Shown piece after piece: positions 1 through 9,141 of a DNA stretch of 64,000 nucleotides. A model generated the notes under the pieces. The model saw only the letters and a program-made list of their open reading frames with translations. It was not told where the DNA came from and ran no database searches. This DNA is from Nocardia camponoti (lineage in GTDB: Bacteria > Actinomycetota > Actinomycetes > Mycobacteriales > Mycobacteriaceae): positions 699,570-763,569 of the forward strand of contig NZ_BMMW01000001.1 in NCBI RefSeq assembly GCF_014646135.1, read 5' to 3'. Position numbers and translations under genes: made by a program. Position 1 is the first letter of the stretch. Each line of letters starts with the position of its first letter.

Positions 1-483
1 CGAAGGTCTCCACCGAGAAGCCCATCGTGGTGCCCAGCACCGAGAACAGCACCATGATCACGGTGATGAGCAGCCAACCCTTGTCGTGCAGGCGCGCGCC
101 GAGTCGACCGACGGCCACCTCAAGGCTGCGGGTGGCGAAGCTGACCGAGATGAACGCGCCGAGGGCCATGATGAACAGCACGACACCGACCGAACCGACA
201 GGCGGCCGAGGTTGTCGGGGTCGACGAAGCCGGTGAACAGGTCTTGGGTGCCGTAGAGCCCGTTGACGGGCGCGAGGATCAACTGTTGGACGCGCTCGCC
301 CCACGACAGCGGCGACGGCACCTCGGTGAAGGTGCCAGGGATGGGCGCGCCGTCGGCGTCGGTGGCGAAGGTGCCGCTGGGCAGGAACAGCGCCATGACC
401 CAGACCAGGATCATGACGATCGTCAAAACCGTGACGGCACCGGGGAATTCGAATTTCTTCTTGGTCGGGGTCTCGGTGGTCAT
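1..483 (-). pseudogene. YfcC-family carrier, 3' end off window, frameshifted
   Basis: The 5' end of a membrane carrier of the YfcC/C4-dicarboxylate type. The ATG at 483 overlaps the stop of the upstream M20 peptidase (ATGA), so the two form one unit. The start MTTETPTKKKFEF is followed by a first membrane helix (FPGAVTVLTIVMILVWVMAL) and a loop containing the family-like GTFTEVP and GLYGTQDLFTGFVDPDNLG. Near position 195-205 the reading frame breaks. Past that point the original frame gives a Ser/Arg-rich run and a stop near 58. A neighbouring frame gives good membrane sequence (VGVVLFIMALGAFISVSFAT, then VITVIMVLFSVLGTTMGFSVETF-like) up to the window edge. A short deletion in a CGGT-rich stretch would explain it. 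This is either a real pseudogene or an assembly error; the substrate is unknown. Confidence 0.7.
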
Positions 484-1850
484 GATCGCATCGCCTCCGC
501 GTAGTTGCGGAAGAACAGGGCCTTGGCTTCGGTGGCCTTGGCGAGTTCGTCGATGAGCACGCGCTCGTTGGGGCCGTGGATGTTGGCGTAGCCGTCGGTG
601 GCGCCGAAGAGTAGTTTCTCCGCCTCGGGCACGGCGGTGTCGAGTGCCATGACCAGTGGGATCGAGCCGCCACCTGCCATTTCCCCTGCCTGGGCGCCCC
701 ACGCGGTGGTCAGCGCGGCTTCGGCGGCGTCGAAGGCGGGTCCACCGGTGGTCGCCGCGAAACCGTTGCCGGTCTCGCCCGCGGTCACCGTGAGTTCCAC
801 GCCGAACGGGCGCAGGGCTTTCAGGTGGTCGATCACCGCGCGCTGCGCTTCCTCGGCGTCTTGACCTGGGTGAACGCGCACGTTGAGCACCGCGCGCGCC
901 GCCCCGGCGACCGCGTTGACGGCGGCGTCGGCATTGGGCGCGTCGAACCCGATCACCGTGATGGCCGGGCCCGACCAGATGCGCTCGCCGATGCTGCCGG
1001 TGCCCTGAAGCTCCACGTTGTCGAGGATCTCGGCGAGTTCGCGGAATTCCGCCTCGGTGTAGGAGCTGCCGGTCCACTCCTCGCGCCGCAACCCGGGGAC
1101 CGCGACATCACCGTTGTCGTCGTGCAGACTCGCCAACGCCCGAATCAACGCCAGTCGCGCGTCGGGGGCGGCACCGCCGTAGAGCCCGCTGTGCTTGTCT
1201 GCCTCCAGAGTTCGCGCTTCAACGCTGACCTGGGCCGACCCGCGCAGCGCGACGGTCAACGTGGGCACGCCGGGACGCACGCTGCCCACGTCGGCGATCA
1301 CCATCGCGTCGGCGGCGAACAACTCGGGGTTTTTCACCGGGTAGAAGTCGAAGGGACTGCCGAACTCCTCTTGACCTTCCAAGACGAGTTTCACCGTGAC
1401 CGGCGGTTTGCCACCCCAAACCCTCAGCGCGCCAAGGATACTCACGATATTGGCTTTCGAATCTGCGCTGCCGCGACCGTAGATCGCGCCGTCGCGTTCG
1501 GCCGGTTCGAACGGCGGGGTGTCCCACAGTTCGACGTCGTCGGCGGGCACCACGTCGTAGTGGGTGTACATCAGCACTGTCGGCGCCGACTCCGACGGGC
1601 CGGGGACCGTCGCGAGGATCACCGGCGCGGTCTTACCCTCGATCACCAAGTCGTCGATCCGCTCGACGCCCGCGTCGCGCAACATGTCCACGATCAGGTC
1701 GTGGGCGGCGAACAGCGGTTCGGTCGGGTAGCCGTCGGTCGCGATCGAGGGGATGGCGACGAGAGCTTTCAGGTCGGCGACGAGGTCGGGAAGGAGCGCG
1801 GCGACCTCGCTGGCGATCTGCGCGTCGGAACGGGAGGTGGACGTCGACAT
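480..1850 (-). CDS. M20-family dipeptidase/deacylase
   Basis: A zinc metallo-hydrolase of peptidase family M20 (456 aa, normal length). It should hydrolyse dipeptides or N-acyl/N-carbamoyl amino acids in the cytoplasm. The full metal-site set is visible: H97 and D99 in YTHYDVVPA, bridging D130 in GRGSADSKAN, the catalytic pair E161/E162 in LEGQEEFGS, D187 in VIADVGS, and H425 in ANIHGPNER. A dimerisation domain occupies roughly residues 200-330. It overlaps the start of the downstream YfcC-type carrier by 4 nt, so peptidase and transporter are probably co-translated. YfcC/AbgT-like carriers are often paired with M20 enzymes, which fits uptake and hydrolysis of an amidated substrate. The exact substrate cannot be read from sequence. 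Confidence 0.9.
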   Translation of the reverse strand: MSTSTSRSDAQIASEVAALLPDLVADLKALVAIPSIATDGYPTEPLFAAHDLIVDMLRDAGVERIDDLVIEGKTAPVILATVPGPSESAPTVLMYTHYDVVPADDVELWDTPPFEPAERDGAIYGRGSADSKANIVSILGALRVWGGKPPVTVKLVLEGQEEFGSPFDFYPVKNPELFAADAMVIADVGSVRPGVPTLTVALRGSAQVSVEARTLEADKHSGLYGGAAPDARLALIRALASLHDDNGDVAVPGLRREEWTGSSYTEAEFRELAEILDNVELQGTGSIGERIWSGPAITVIGFDAPNADAAVNAVAGAARAVLNVRVHPGQDAEEAQRAVIDHLKALRPFGVELTVTAGETGNGFAATTGGPAFDAAEAALTTAWGAQAGEMAGGGSIPLVMALDTAVPEAEKLLFGATDGYANIHGPNERVLIDELAKATEAKALFFRNYAEAMRS

Positions 1851-1880
1851 GGGCAGTTCCTTTCCTAGATCAGCGCGAAT

Positions 1881-3551
1881 TCAGTTGTCGCCGCTCAACA
1901 CCGAGCGCAGGCGTTCGGTGTCGGCGGGGGTCCAGCCGGGTAGGTCGAGGATCGCGGCCCACGCGTTGGCGATGTCGGCGCGGAACACGTGACCGTGGCC
2001 GTCAGGGACGTCGATGGACACGGCCATGTCGGCCGAGACCTGCAAGAACGTGATGACCGGGATCCAGCGGGTGCTCGACAGCACGTCATCGCCGCGCGGT
2101 TCGGCGAGCCAGTCGGGCTTTTGGAACAGCAGTTGCGGCGTCCACCAGGTGATCGGGTCCGACGCGTGCTGCAGATACACCACGCGTGGGCGGTCCCACG
2201 CGGTGGCGGGACGGCCCAGGTCGGGGGCGTCGGCGGCGAAGCGCACGGTTCGGCCGTCGCGGTAGATCGGCAGGATCTCCGGCGAGCGCGGGTCGCGGCG
2301 GGCGGTGACGTCGCGCCACACCGGGTTGTTCGAGGTGGGTCCGACGAAGAGCACGCCATCGGTGCGGGCGGCCATGTCGGCGATGCTGGAAAAGGCGGCC
2401 TCCCCACCGAAGGAGCCGAGGCTCTCACCGAAGAGAACCAGCTTGGGTCGGTGGTTGGCGGGCAGGGCGTCCCATTCGGCGTGCACGGCCTCGAACAGCG
2501 CTTGACCGGCTTGGCGGGCACGTTCCTGGTCGACGAGGAACGACAGCCAACTGGGCAGGAACGAGTACTGCATCCCGACGATCGCGCTGTCGCCGTTGGC
2601 GATGTATTCGATTCCCGCGGCGGTGGACTCGTTGACCCAGCCGGTTCCCGTCGTGGATGCCACGGCGAGCACCGCCCGGTCGAAACCACCCGTCCTGCGC
2701 AACTCGGCGACCGCGCGCACGGCTTCGGCCTGCAGGTTCGTCTCCGGGTCGAGCCCGCTGTAGACGCGAATCGGCTCGCGCGCTGGCCGGTGGTTGAACG
2801 CGGTCAGCTCGGTTTCGGTCGGCCCGTTCGACACGAAGATCCGACCCTGCTTGCCGAGCGAGTCCCAGCTCATCAGCGAGCCGGGGCCACCCGAGCGCAG
2901 CGGCGACGTGGGTTGCGGGGTGTCGGCGGAGGTCTCGTCGTTGACCGACTTGAAGATGTTGTTGAGCCCGGCCATCGCCACTTCGGCGACCACACCGTTA
3001 AGCAGCGCGATCGTGAGCGCGATCACGAGGATGCCCGCGATCACGGCCGCGATCCGCCGCGGCAGGATACGGGAGAGCCCGCGACTGACCCACCGCGCGA
3101 CGGTGCGCGCGGCCCGCGCGCCGACGATCAGCAGCGCGAAGATCAGCAGGGAGATCACCACGATGATCGGGTACGCCGTCCACGACAGTCCGGCCACACC
3201 CATCAGCGACCGCAGCTCGCGCTGCCACGAGGAGTACCAGACCAGGACGGCGATCGAAATGCCAACGGCGACAACGGAACTGATGATGAGCGTGAGATTC
3301 GACGGACGGCGCAGCGGTCGCTCGACCAGCCAGACCGCGACCGCGACGACGGCCACGCCGACGCCATAGCCGAGCGCGCCGGTGGCCCCGGTGACCACGC
3401 CTTGGAACAGCGGTCCGCGCGGCAACAGGGAGGGGGTGAGTGAGAGCCATACGAAGACCAACGCGCCGACGAGTCCGCCAGAACTCAAGGCGCCGGGCAG
3501 TTTTCGCGCGAACCGACTGGGCGTGGCCGACGCCACCGTCTCGGCACTCAT
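1881..3551 (-). CDS. Membrane-anchored alpha/beta hydrolase
   Basis: A 556-aa protein of the actinobacterial two-domain family with a membrane N-terminus and an alpha/beta-hydrolase C-terminus (Abhydrolase_9 type). Residues about 20-190 contain four to six hydrophobic helices (such as LVGALVFVWLSL, LTLIISSVVAVGISIAVLVW and AYPIIVVISLLIFALLIVG). The hydrolase domain follows from about 225. The nucleophile elbow is GESLG with S377. D465 (HASDPITWW) and H519/H521 (PDGHGHVF) are candidates for the acid and base. The active domain probably faces outside, suggesting a role on envelope lipids or esters, but this is inference. It lies 30 nt upstream of the M20 gene on the same strand and may share its transcript. 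Confidence 0.82.
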   Translation of the reverse strand: MSAETVASATPSRFARKLPGALSSGGLVGALVFVWLSLTPSLLPRGPLFQGVVTGATGALGYGVGVAVVAVAVWLVERPLRRPSNLTLIISSVVAVGISIAVLVWYSSWQRELRSLMGVAGLSWTAYPIIVVISLLIFALLIVGARAARTVARWVSRGLSRILPRRIAAVIAGILVIALTIALLNGVVAEVAMAGLNNIFKSVNDETSADTPQPTSPLRSGGPGSLMSWDSLGKQGRIFVSNGPTETELTAFNHRPAREPIRVYSGLDPETNLQAEAVRAVAELRRTGGFDRAVLAVASTTGTGWVNESTAAGIEYIANGDSAIVGMQYSFLPSWLSFLVDQERARQAGQALFEAVHAEWDALPANHRPKLVLFGESLGSFGGEAAFSSIADMAARTDGVLFVGPTSNNPVWRDVTARRDPRSPEILPIYRDGRTVRFAADAPDLGRPATAWDRPRVVYLQHASDPITWWTPQLLFQKPDWLAEPRGDDVLSSTRWIPVITFLQVSADMAVSIDVPDGHGHVFRADIANAWAAILDLPGWTPADTERLRSVLSGDN

Positions 3552-3779
3552 GAGACTCGACCAGACTCGTCGACATCGGTCACGGATGGTGTGAACCTCA
3601 CGCGCGTCCCGTCTGCTAGCCGGTATTTCCGCCTTCCCGAGTGCGCAAATTCGCCGCTATTCCTCGGGTTGGCACCAATATAGGCACCGCTAGCAATCCG
3701 ACAGCGGCGCTCGTGCCCGAGTCGTTCCAAATCGTAATATTGGCAACCAATCCAGCCATATAGCTACCGCGCAGCTAAT

Positions 3780-4532
3780 TTAGCGCAGGCGGTCGGCGGG
3801 CGCGGGGGCCGCGTCTGGGGCGACCAACAGGTCGGCGATCAGCGAATCTCGTTGCAGCGGAACACCAAGACTGCGCGCGTTGCCTTCGAAAAGCGACAGC
3901 ACCGATTCGGTGAGAATGCCCTGTACCTGCTCGGTCGACAGGGTGGGTTCGGTTTCCGCGCGCCAACTCGCGACCACCCCGTCGACGAGGCCAACCATGC
4001 CGAACGCCATCGGGCGCGCACGCGCCTTGTCGATCCCGAATCGGGCGAGGGTGGCCGCGAACAGGTCGGCGAGTTGGCCGCCCACCGCGCGCCCGGCACC
4101 GGACAACGCGGCCCCACCCTCCGGGGCCGCGTCGGCCAGGAACCGGTGGAGGCTGGGGTGCGCGTCGATCCAGTGCAGGTAGGTGCCGATGGCACCGCGC
4201 ACAGCTTCACGCAACGTGCCCTTGGGCTGGAGCGCGGGCAGCAGTTCGGCGAGCAGCATCGACAGAATGCGGCGGCGGGCGAGCGCGTCGAGTTCAGCGC
4301 GACCGCCCACGTGCCGGTATACGACCGGGCGCGGCAACGCGAGCCGTTCGGCGATCAACTGCACGGAAATCTCGTGGCCGTGCTCTTCGATCACCTCGAT
4401 CGCGGCGTCGACCATTTCCTCTCGACGCCGCTCCTTGTGCCCACGCCAGCGCGTCGCCCGTCCATCACCGACGGACTCGTCTTCGGAGGCAGATGCTGCT
4501 GTCACGGCCCCAACGATACCCGTGCGCACCAT
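3780..4532 (-). CDS. TetR-family transcriptional regulator
   Basis: A 250-aa one-component repressor of the TetR type. The helix-turn-helix lies at about residues 33-80 (RREEMVDAAIEVIEEHG, then IAERLALPRPVVYRHVGGR). A C-terminal ligand-binding helical domain follows, with an LHWIDAHPSLHRFLAD segment typical of the TetR_C_33-like subgroup. The first 30 residues are unstructured and acidic, so the true start could be further in; ATG 4532 is taken because the frame is open. About 230 bp without a gene (3552-3779) separate it from the hydrolase gene, with no convincing operator seen there. Target genes are unknown. Confidence 0.85.
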   Translation of the reverse strand: MVRTGIVGAVTAASASEDESVGDGRATRWRGHKERRREEMVDAAIEVIEEHGHEISVQLIAERLALPRPVVYRHVGGRAELDALARRRILSMLLAELLPALQPKGTLREAVRGAIGTYLHWIDAHPSLHRFLADAAPEGGAALSGAGRAVGGQLADLFAATLARFGIDKARARPMAFGMVGLVDGVVASWRAETEPTLSTEQVQGILTESVLSLFEGNARSLGVPLQRDSLIADLLVAPDAAPAPADRLR

Positions 4533-4600
4533 TGACCGAGACGCCCCGTTCCACTATCTTGCCGCCTGGTCAACGAGCATCCAGCGCGGCGATGCGCCCG

Positions 4601-4927
4601 TCACCAGGACTCGACGTACCACGCTTGCATGCTGAAGGGCAGGTCACACGCGGTCTCGGAGTGGTAGCCACCAAAGGCGGGCTGACCCCAGCGCTCGTAG
4701 CTGCTAGTCCAATTCCACCACGCCCAACACCTGACGTGCACCTGATGCCACACCAGGGAACCACCGCATTCGGAGAACGCGCCGGTGCCGGCGATGGGGT
4801 TGACCGTGCAATGACCGGGTCCCGCTGCTTGAGCTGGCGCGGCGACGAGCAAAGTCGACGCCCCAAGCAGCGCGGCCGCACCCGCACCGATGGCGATCTT
4901 ACGAAGCGGTCCAACGGCAGATCTCAT
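4601..4927 (-). CDS. Small secreted Trp/Cys-rich protein
   Basis: A 108-aa exported protein with no recognised family. The signal peptide is clear: MRSAVGPLRK, a hydrophobic core to about residue 30, and an AQA cleavage site after residue 34. The mature part of about 74 residues carries four cysteines (two possible disulfides) and eight tryptophans, including the cluster CWAWWNW. A strong ribosome site (GGAGG, 6 nt before ATG 4927) fixes the start. It stands alone between a TetR gene and an ArsC-like gene on the same strand. Aromatic density and disulfides fit a small surface-binding, antimicrobial or immunity-type protein, but nothing in the sequence decides between these. Confidence 0.75.
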   Translation of the reverse strand: MRSAVGPLRKIAIGAGAAALLGASTLLVAAPAQAAGPGHCTVNPIAGTGAFSECGGSLVWHQVHVRCWAWWNWTSSYERWGQPAFGGYHSETACDLPFSMQAWYVESW

Positions 4928-5043
4928 GACATACCTCCAACGAGAGTTGGTTCGTCTGATGTGAGCTATGTCATATCCTAGGCGATCGACGTTACCGTTT
5001 TATCCCAATAGTTACCGATGGGCAACCTAACGCCAGGCCCGCA

Positions 5044-5415
5044 TCACCCCAACTTTTCCAGCGATTCCTCATCCCGAGCAACCACCGCGCGACCGTCGGG
5101 GGTCAGGACGATCGGGCGCTGGATCAGTTGGGGGTGCTCGGCCAATGCGGTCAGCCAGCGGTCGCGGTCGGCGGGATCGCGTGACCACTTCGCCATGCCA
5201 AGGTCCTTCGCCACCGGCTCCGCGGTGCGGGTGATGTCCCACGGGTTGACGCCAAGGCGGTCGACGACGGCGCGCAATTCCTCGACGGTGGGTGCGTCGT
5301 CGAGGTAGCGGCGCACCGTGTAGTCGACGCCGTTCTCGTCCAGACGTGCCAGTGCGGCGCGGCTTTTCGAGCAGCGGGGGTTGTGCCAAATCTCGGTGGT
5401 GGGCCCGGATGTCAT
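5044..5415 (-). CDS. arsC: ArsC/Spx-family reductase (arsenate reductase-like)
   Basis: A 123-aa thioredoxin-fold protein of the ArsC/YffB family. The catalytic cysteine is C15 in HNPRCSKSRAAL. The conserved arginine of the family is R100 in LIQRPIV, and the C-terminal EESLEKL helix is present. Classical glutaredoxin-linked arsenate reductases have this Cys and this length. Many actinobacterial members are not linked to ars genes, and no arsenite efflux or ArsR gene is nearby, so a housekeeping thiol-redox role is equally possible. Confidence 0.85.
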   Translation of the reverse strand: MTSGPTTEIWHNPRCSKSRAALARLDENGVDYTVRRYLDDAPTVEELRAVVDRLGVNPWDITRTAEPVAKDLGMAKWSRDPADRDRWLTALAEHPQLIQRPIVLTPDGRAVVARDEESLEKLG

Positions 5416-5454
5416 GGCGTCAAGCCTAGTCCGGGCCCACGCACCGATTCGCTG

Positions 5455-6585
5455 CTACTTGCCGCCCTCAGTGGGCGTGACGGTCGTGGGTACGAAGTTC
5501 GTGCCCCGCACGTCAACGCCCGAGGCGGTGAGTTGGTCGAGCGCCTTGGTCACGTACTCGCTCGTCGACGCGGCCGCGTCGGGGTCCTTCGTCAGCACCG
5601 TCGCGCCCTCAGCGTTGCGGGTGTTGCGGGCGATGCGCACGGTCTGGTCCCACGACGCCTTGTCGATGGTGCCGATGCCCGACGGCGACGGCCAGATCAG
5701 CTTGTTTACCTCATTGATCTGCCACTGCTGATGGCCAGCACCCAAGGTCGCGCCCGCCGCGACGGTGATGTCGCGGCACTTGTCGAGGTTGTCGCGGCAG
5801 AACGCCCATCCCTTGAGCGAAGCGACGAGGAACTTCACCGTCTGATCCTGGTACGCCTTGTCTTTGAGCTTGTCAGTGTTGGCCCACAGCGCGTCTTGCA
5901 GCATCGCGACACCCTCGGCGTTCCAGTCGATCGTGGTGAAATCGGCTGCGGTGTACAGCTTTCCGGTCGCGGGGTTCTTCGTTTCCAACAGTTGCGCGTA
6001 CTCGTTGTAGGACATGGCCTGGGCGGCGGCGATGTCGTGGGCGAGGAACGCGTTCATATCGAATTGCTGCTGAACGAGTTTCACGTCTTTGGCCGGGTCG
6101 AGACCAGCCTTGGTCATGCCCGCGAAAAGCTCAAATTCGTTGCCGTAGCCCCAGTTTCCGACGGTCTTGCCGCGCAATGCGGCGGCGTTGGTGATGTTGT
6201 CGGAAGCGAAAGCGACCTGCTTGGTTCCCGAACGCTGGAAGATCTGCGCGATCTCGGTGATGCCAGCGCCCGCTTCACGAGAGGCGAGCGCCTTGGGCAC
6301 CCACGCGACGGCGTAGTCGGCCTGGCCTTGAGCCAGCACCGTCTGCGGGACGATGTCAGTGCCGCCGTCGAGAATCTCGACCGACAGCCCCTGCTCCTTG
6401 TAAAACCCCTGGTCAACGGCCGCGAGGTCCCCGGCGAACTGGCCCTGCTTGAACCACTGCAGTTGCAGCTTCACCTTGGTGAGGCCGTCGGCCGTGGTGG
6501 TTGACTCGGTCGTTGAACAGCCGGTCAGGGTCGCAACGGCGACCGCGACAGCGGCGGCCATCGTTGCTAGGCGGGAAATGGTCAT
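5455..6585 (-). CDS. ABC importer substrate-binding lipoprotein (NMT1/THI5-like)
   Basis: The extracellular binding protein of the ABC importer encoded just upstream. It starts MTISRLATMAAAV, with the lipobox LTGC placing the lipidated Cys near residue 23. The mature part is the SsuA/THI5 (NMT1-like) fold, with KVKLQLQWFKQGQFAG, GFYKEQGLSVEILDGG and AVAWVPKALASREAG. Members bind pyrimidines, taurine or aromatic sulfonates. ATG 6585 is chosen over longer openings because it has a ribosome site (GAGGGAG) and gives a proper lipoprotein signal. It is the last gene of the seven-gene operon reaching back to 12470. Its neighbours, a hydantoinase and a carbamoyl-amide hydrolase, suggest a cyclic ureide or pyrimidine-derived ligand. 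Confidence 0.88.
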   Translation of the reverse strand: MTISRLATMAAAVAVAVATLTGCSTTESTTTADGLTKVKLQLQWFKQGQFAGDLAAVDQGFYKEQGLSVEILDGGTDIVPQTVLAQGQADYAVAWVPKALASREAGAGITEIAQIFQRSGTKQVAFASDNITNAAALRGKTVGNWGYGNEFELFAGMTKAGLDPAKDVKLVQQQFDMNAFLAHDIAAAQAMSYNEYAQLLETKNPATGKLYTAADFTTIDWNAEGVAMLQDALWANTDKLKDKAYQDQTVKFLVASLKGWAFCRDNLDKCRDITVAAGATLGAGHQQWQINEVNKLIWPSPSGIGTIDKASWDQTVRIARNTRNAEGATVLTKDPDAAASTSEYVTKALDQLTASGVDVRGTNFVPTTVTPTEGGK

Positions 6586-6601
6586 CGGTGGAACTCCCTC
6601 A

Positions 6602-7372
6602 TCAGTTCTTCGAAAACACGGTGGATCGGGCAGTGCGTGGTCGGCGGGTGAGGTTCTCAACCACCGCGACGGCGGCAAGAAAAAGCAGGCCGAGCACCAT
6701 CGCGGCAACCACGTACGCCCATGCGCGTGGATAGGCGGTGTTCGCCGCCGCCGAGGTGATGCGCGAGCCAAGCCCGTTCTGGAGCCCGCCGAAGTATTCG
6801 GCGATGATCGCCGCGATCACCGCACCAGGGGCGGCGACGCGCAGACCGGTGAACAGCTGCGGCAGCGCGGCGGGGAGCCGCACGGTGCGCGTGAACTGCC
6901 AGCCGGTCACCGCGTAGGCGGTCATCAAATCGGTGTGCACCTTGGGCACTTGACGCAGCCCACGTGCGGCGGAAACGAACACCGGGAAGAACACGACGAT
7001 CGCGACAACGAGGCGACGCGGGGTTTCGGTCGTCGTTGAATACATCGAGTTCAACAGAGGTGCGAGCGCGACGATCGGCACGGCGGCAGCCGCGGCGGCG
7101 AGCGGGCTCAGCAGCCCGTCGACCAGACGGAACCGGACAGCGACCATCGCCGCGACAAGCCCAAGGAACGCGCCGATGACGAATCCAATGAGCGCGTTGG
7201 CCCCCGTCGCGAGCGCGGCGTCGACGATGCGCGGGGCGTTGTCGACCAGTTGCGTCGCGATGGCAGTCGGCGCGGGCAACAGAAACGACGGCACACCAGC
7301 GACCACAGTGAGTAGCTGCCAGAGCCCAATGATGGTCACGCCCACCACAATTGGCGGCAGGAACGTTCTCAT
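6602..7372 (-). CDS. ABC importer permease (SsuC/ThiX-like)
   Basis: A 256-aa inner-membrane permease of the binding-protein-dependent class with six hydrophobic helices. The coupling segment that docks with the ATPase is around AYAVTGWQFTRTVRLPAALPQLFTGLR (EAA-like loop), followed by APGAVIAAIIAEYFGG. The start is ATG 7372, which overlaps the stop of the ATPase gene (ATGA), so translation is coupled; a longer frame upstream is antisense-like and rejected. This is one of two different permeases flanking a single ATPase, so the importer is probably a heterodimeric permease with one ATPase homodimer. Confidence 0.88.
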   Translation of the reverse strand: MRTFLPPIVVGVTIIGLWQLLTVVAGVPSFLLPAPTAIATQLVDNAPRIVDAALATGANALIGFVIGAFLGLVAAMVAVRFRLVDGLLSPLAAAAAAVPIVALAPLLNSMYSTTTETPRRLVVAIVVFFPVFVSAARGLRQVPKVHTDLMTAYAVTGWQFTRTVRLPAALPQLFTGLRVAAPGAVIAAIIAEYFGGLQNGLGSRITSAAANTAYPRAWAYVVAAMVLGLLFLAAVAVVENLTRRPRTARSTVFSKN

Positions 7373-8178
7373 CGCAGATCCCGTCCACCAACGGTGGCTA
7401 CCTCGTCGCCCCGCAACGCGGCGCGCACGGCGGCGACGGAGGCGAAGAACTCCGTCGATGAGCGAACGTCGGTGTCGGTGGCCGAACGCCCCCACCCGCC
7501 GGTCGACACGATGTCGCTGATGCGCCCTGGCCGCGCCGACAACACGACAACGCGATCAGACAGGTACACCGCTTCGGGGATCGAGTGCGTCACGAACACC
7601 ACCGCCGCGCCGGTTTCGCGGGCGATGCGCAGCAGTTCACCCTGCATGTGTTCGCGCGTCATCTCGTCGAGCGCACCGAACGGTTCGTCCATCAGCAACA
7701 GTCCCGGCGTGCGGGCGAGCGCACGGGCGATGGCGACGCGCTGCTGCATCCCGCCCGACAGTTCAGCCGGGTAGCGGTTCGCGAAGTCGGTGAGCCCGGC
7801 CATCTTCAGCAGTTCAGCGCTGCGGGCCCGTCGCGTTTTCTTGTCGACGCCGTGCAGTTCCAGCGGCAGTTCAACATTCGCGGCAACGGTCCGCCAATCG
7901 AGCAGACCAGCCTGCTGGAAGGCGATGCCGTAGTCCTGGTCAAGCCGGGCCTGTCGGGCGGTCTTGCCGCCGACGAGGACGCTGCCGGTCGATGGCTGCT
8001 CAAGGTCGGCGATGATGCGCAACAGTGTCGACTTGCCGCAGCCCGATGGGCCGATCAGCGAAACGAATTCGCCTGCGGCAACAGTCAATTCGATGTCAGT
8101 CAGCGCGGTGACCGCGCCAGCGGTGAACGTTTTGCCTACCGCGCTCAAGGCAACAGCGGGCGGGGTGGGAGAACTCAT
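7369..8178 (-). CDS. ABC importer ATPase (SsuB/TauB-like)
   Basis: A 269-aa ATP-binding subunit that powers the importer. Motifs are complete: Walker A GPSGCGKSTLL, Q-loop AFQQAGLL, signature LSGGMQQRVAIARALA, Walker B LLLMDEPFGALD, and H-loop VFVTHSIPEAVYLSDR. The ATG at 8178 overlaps the stop of the second permease by 4 nt, and its own stop overlaps the first permease. The EAVYLSDRVVVLSARPGRI segment is typical of the nitrate/taurine/pyrimidine ATPase group. It is co-expressed with the hydantoin/ureide genes. Confidence 0.92.
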   Translation of the reverse strand: MSSPTPPAVALSAVGKTFTAGAVTALTDIELTVAAGEFVSLIGPSGCGKSTLLRIIADLEQPSTGSVLVGGKTARQARLDQDYGIAFQQAGLLDWRTVAANVELPLELHGVDKKTRRARSAELLKMAGLTDFANRYPAELSGGMQQRVAIARALARTPGLLLMDEPFGALDEMTREHMQGELLRIARETGAAVVFVTHSIPEAVYLSDRVVVLSARPGRISDIVSTGGWGRSATDTDVRSSTEFFASVAAVRAALRGDEVATVGGRDLR

Positions 8179-9116
8179 GGACGAACTTCCTGCGATGAGG
8201 TGCCCGGCGGATGGTTGTAGCGCCGCAACGCGCGTTCGACCAACCCGACGACACCGGTGAGGACGAGACCAAGGAGCGCGGCGGCAGCGACAGCGGCGTA
8301 AAGCCGCGCGGCGTCGCCGGTCGCCTGTTGCGAGAAGACAATGATCTGGCGACCGATCCCGCCCGCAGTCCCGGTGGAGATCTCCGCGACGACCGCGCCG
8401 ATCACCGCAGCCGCGGCTGACAGTCGCAACGCCGGCAGCATCGACGGCACCGCTGCGGGAAAACGCAACTTGCGCAACGTCGCCCACCAACTAGCCGACG
8501 CGCTGTGCATCAACTCGACCGACGCCGTCGATGGACTCGACAACCCGCGCAGCGTGCCGAGGCAGACCGGGAAGAACGCGAGGTAGGCGGCGATCACGAC
8601 GATGCTCATCCACGGCTGCCACGGTTGACCACCGATGGCGAGTTTGCCGCCCCACGCCGCAACAAGCGGCGCGAGCGCGATCAGCGGAACAGTCTGCGAC
8701 GCAACAACATACGGAAGCAGACCGCGCTCTAACACCGAGAACCGTTGCATCGCAACAGCTACCGCGATGCCGATGACCGTGCCGACAACCAGTGCGCCCA
8801 GTGCGAGCGACAGGGTGAACCCACCCGTGCGCAGCAACGTGGCACCAACGGTCCCGGCACCATCGCGCTCACCGAGCACCGCGACAACCGACCACACGTG
8901 CGGCAGCGCGCCGTCGGTGGTTCGTGGCAGCACGCGAGTTTCCCCGATGCTGATGCCGTTCGCAGGAACAACCAGCTTGATGAACTCCCACAGCGCGGCC
9001 ACCGCGACGAACGCGGCGATGGCGTAGCCGATGCGAGCGTGATTCGCGGATGGTCGCCACCCGCCGACAACCGTGCTGACCGGGGTGACCGCTACCTCTA
9101 CCGCGTTCGCCGTCAT
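8175..9116 (-). CDS. ABC importer permease, second subunit
   Basis: A 313-aa permease of the same superfamily as the one at 6602 but only distantly similar, with a longer N-terminus. ATG 9116 is preferred to the TTG at 9134 because GGAGG sits 5 nt before it. Hydrophobic helices include YAIAAFVAVAALWEFIKLVV, LSLALGALVVGTVIGIAVAVAM and LLGLVLTGVVGLVERALRR. The coupling loop is around MHSASASWWATLRKLRFPAAVPSMLPALR. Two non-identical permeases around one ATPase are common for THI5-like pyrimidine importers. Confidence 0.87.
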   Translation of the reverse strand: MTANAVEVAVTPVSTVVGGWRPSANHARIGYAIAAFVAVAALWEFIKLVVPANGISIGETRVLPRTTDGALPHVWSVVAVLGERDGAGTVGATLLRTGGFTLSLALGALVVGTVIGIAVAVAMQRFSVLERGLLPYVVASQTVPLIALAPLVAAWGGKLAIGGQPWQPWMSIVVIAAYLAFFPVCLGTLRGLSSPSTASVELMHSASASWWATLRKLRFPAAVPSMLPALRLSAAAAVIGAVVAEISTGTAGGIGRQIIVFSQQATGDAARLYAAVAAAALLGLVLTGVVGLVERALRRYNHPPGTSSQEVRP

Positions 9117-9141
9117 CGACGCCTCCGCAGCCAACGATGCT

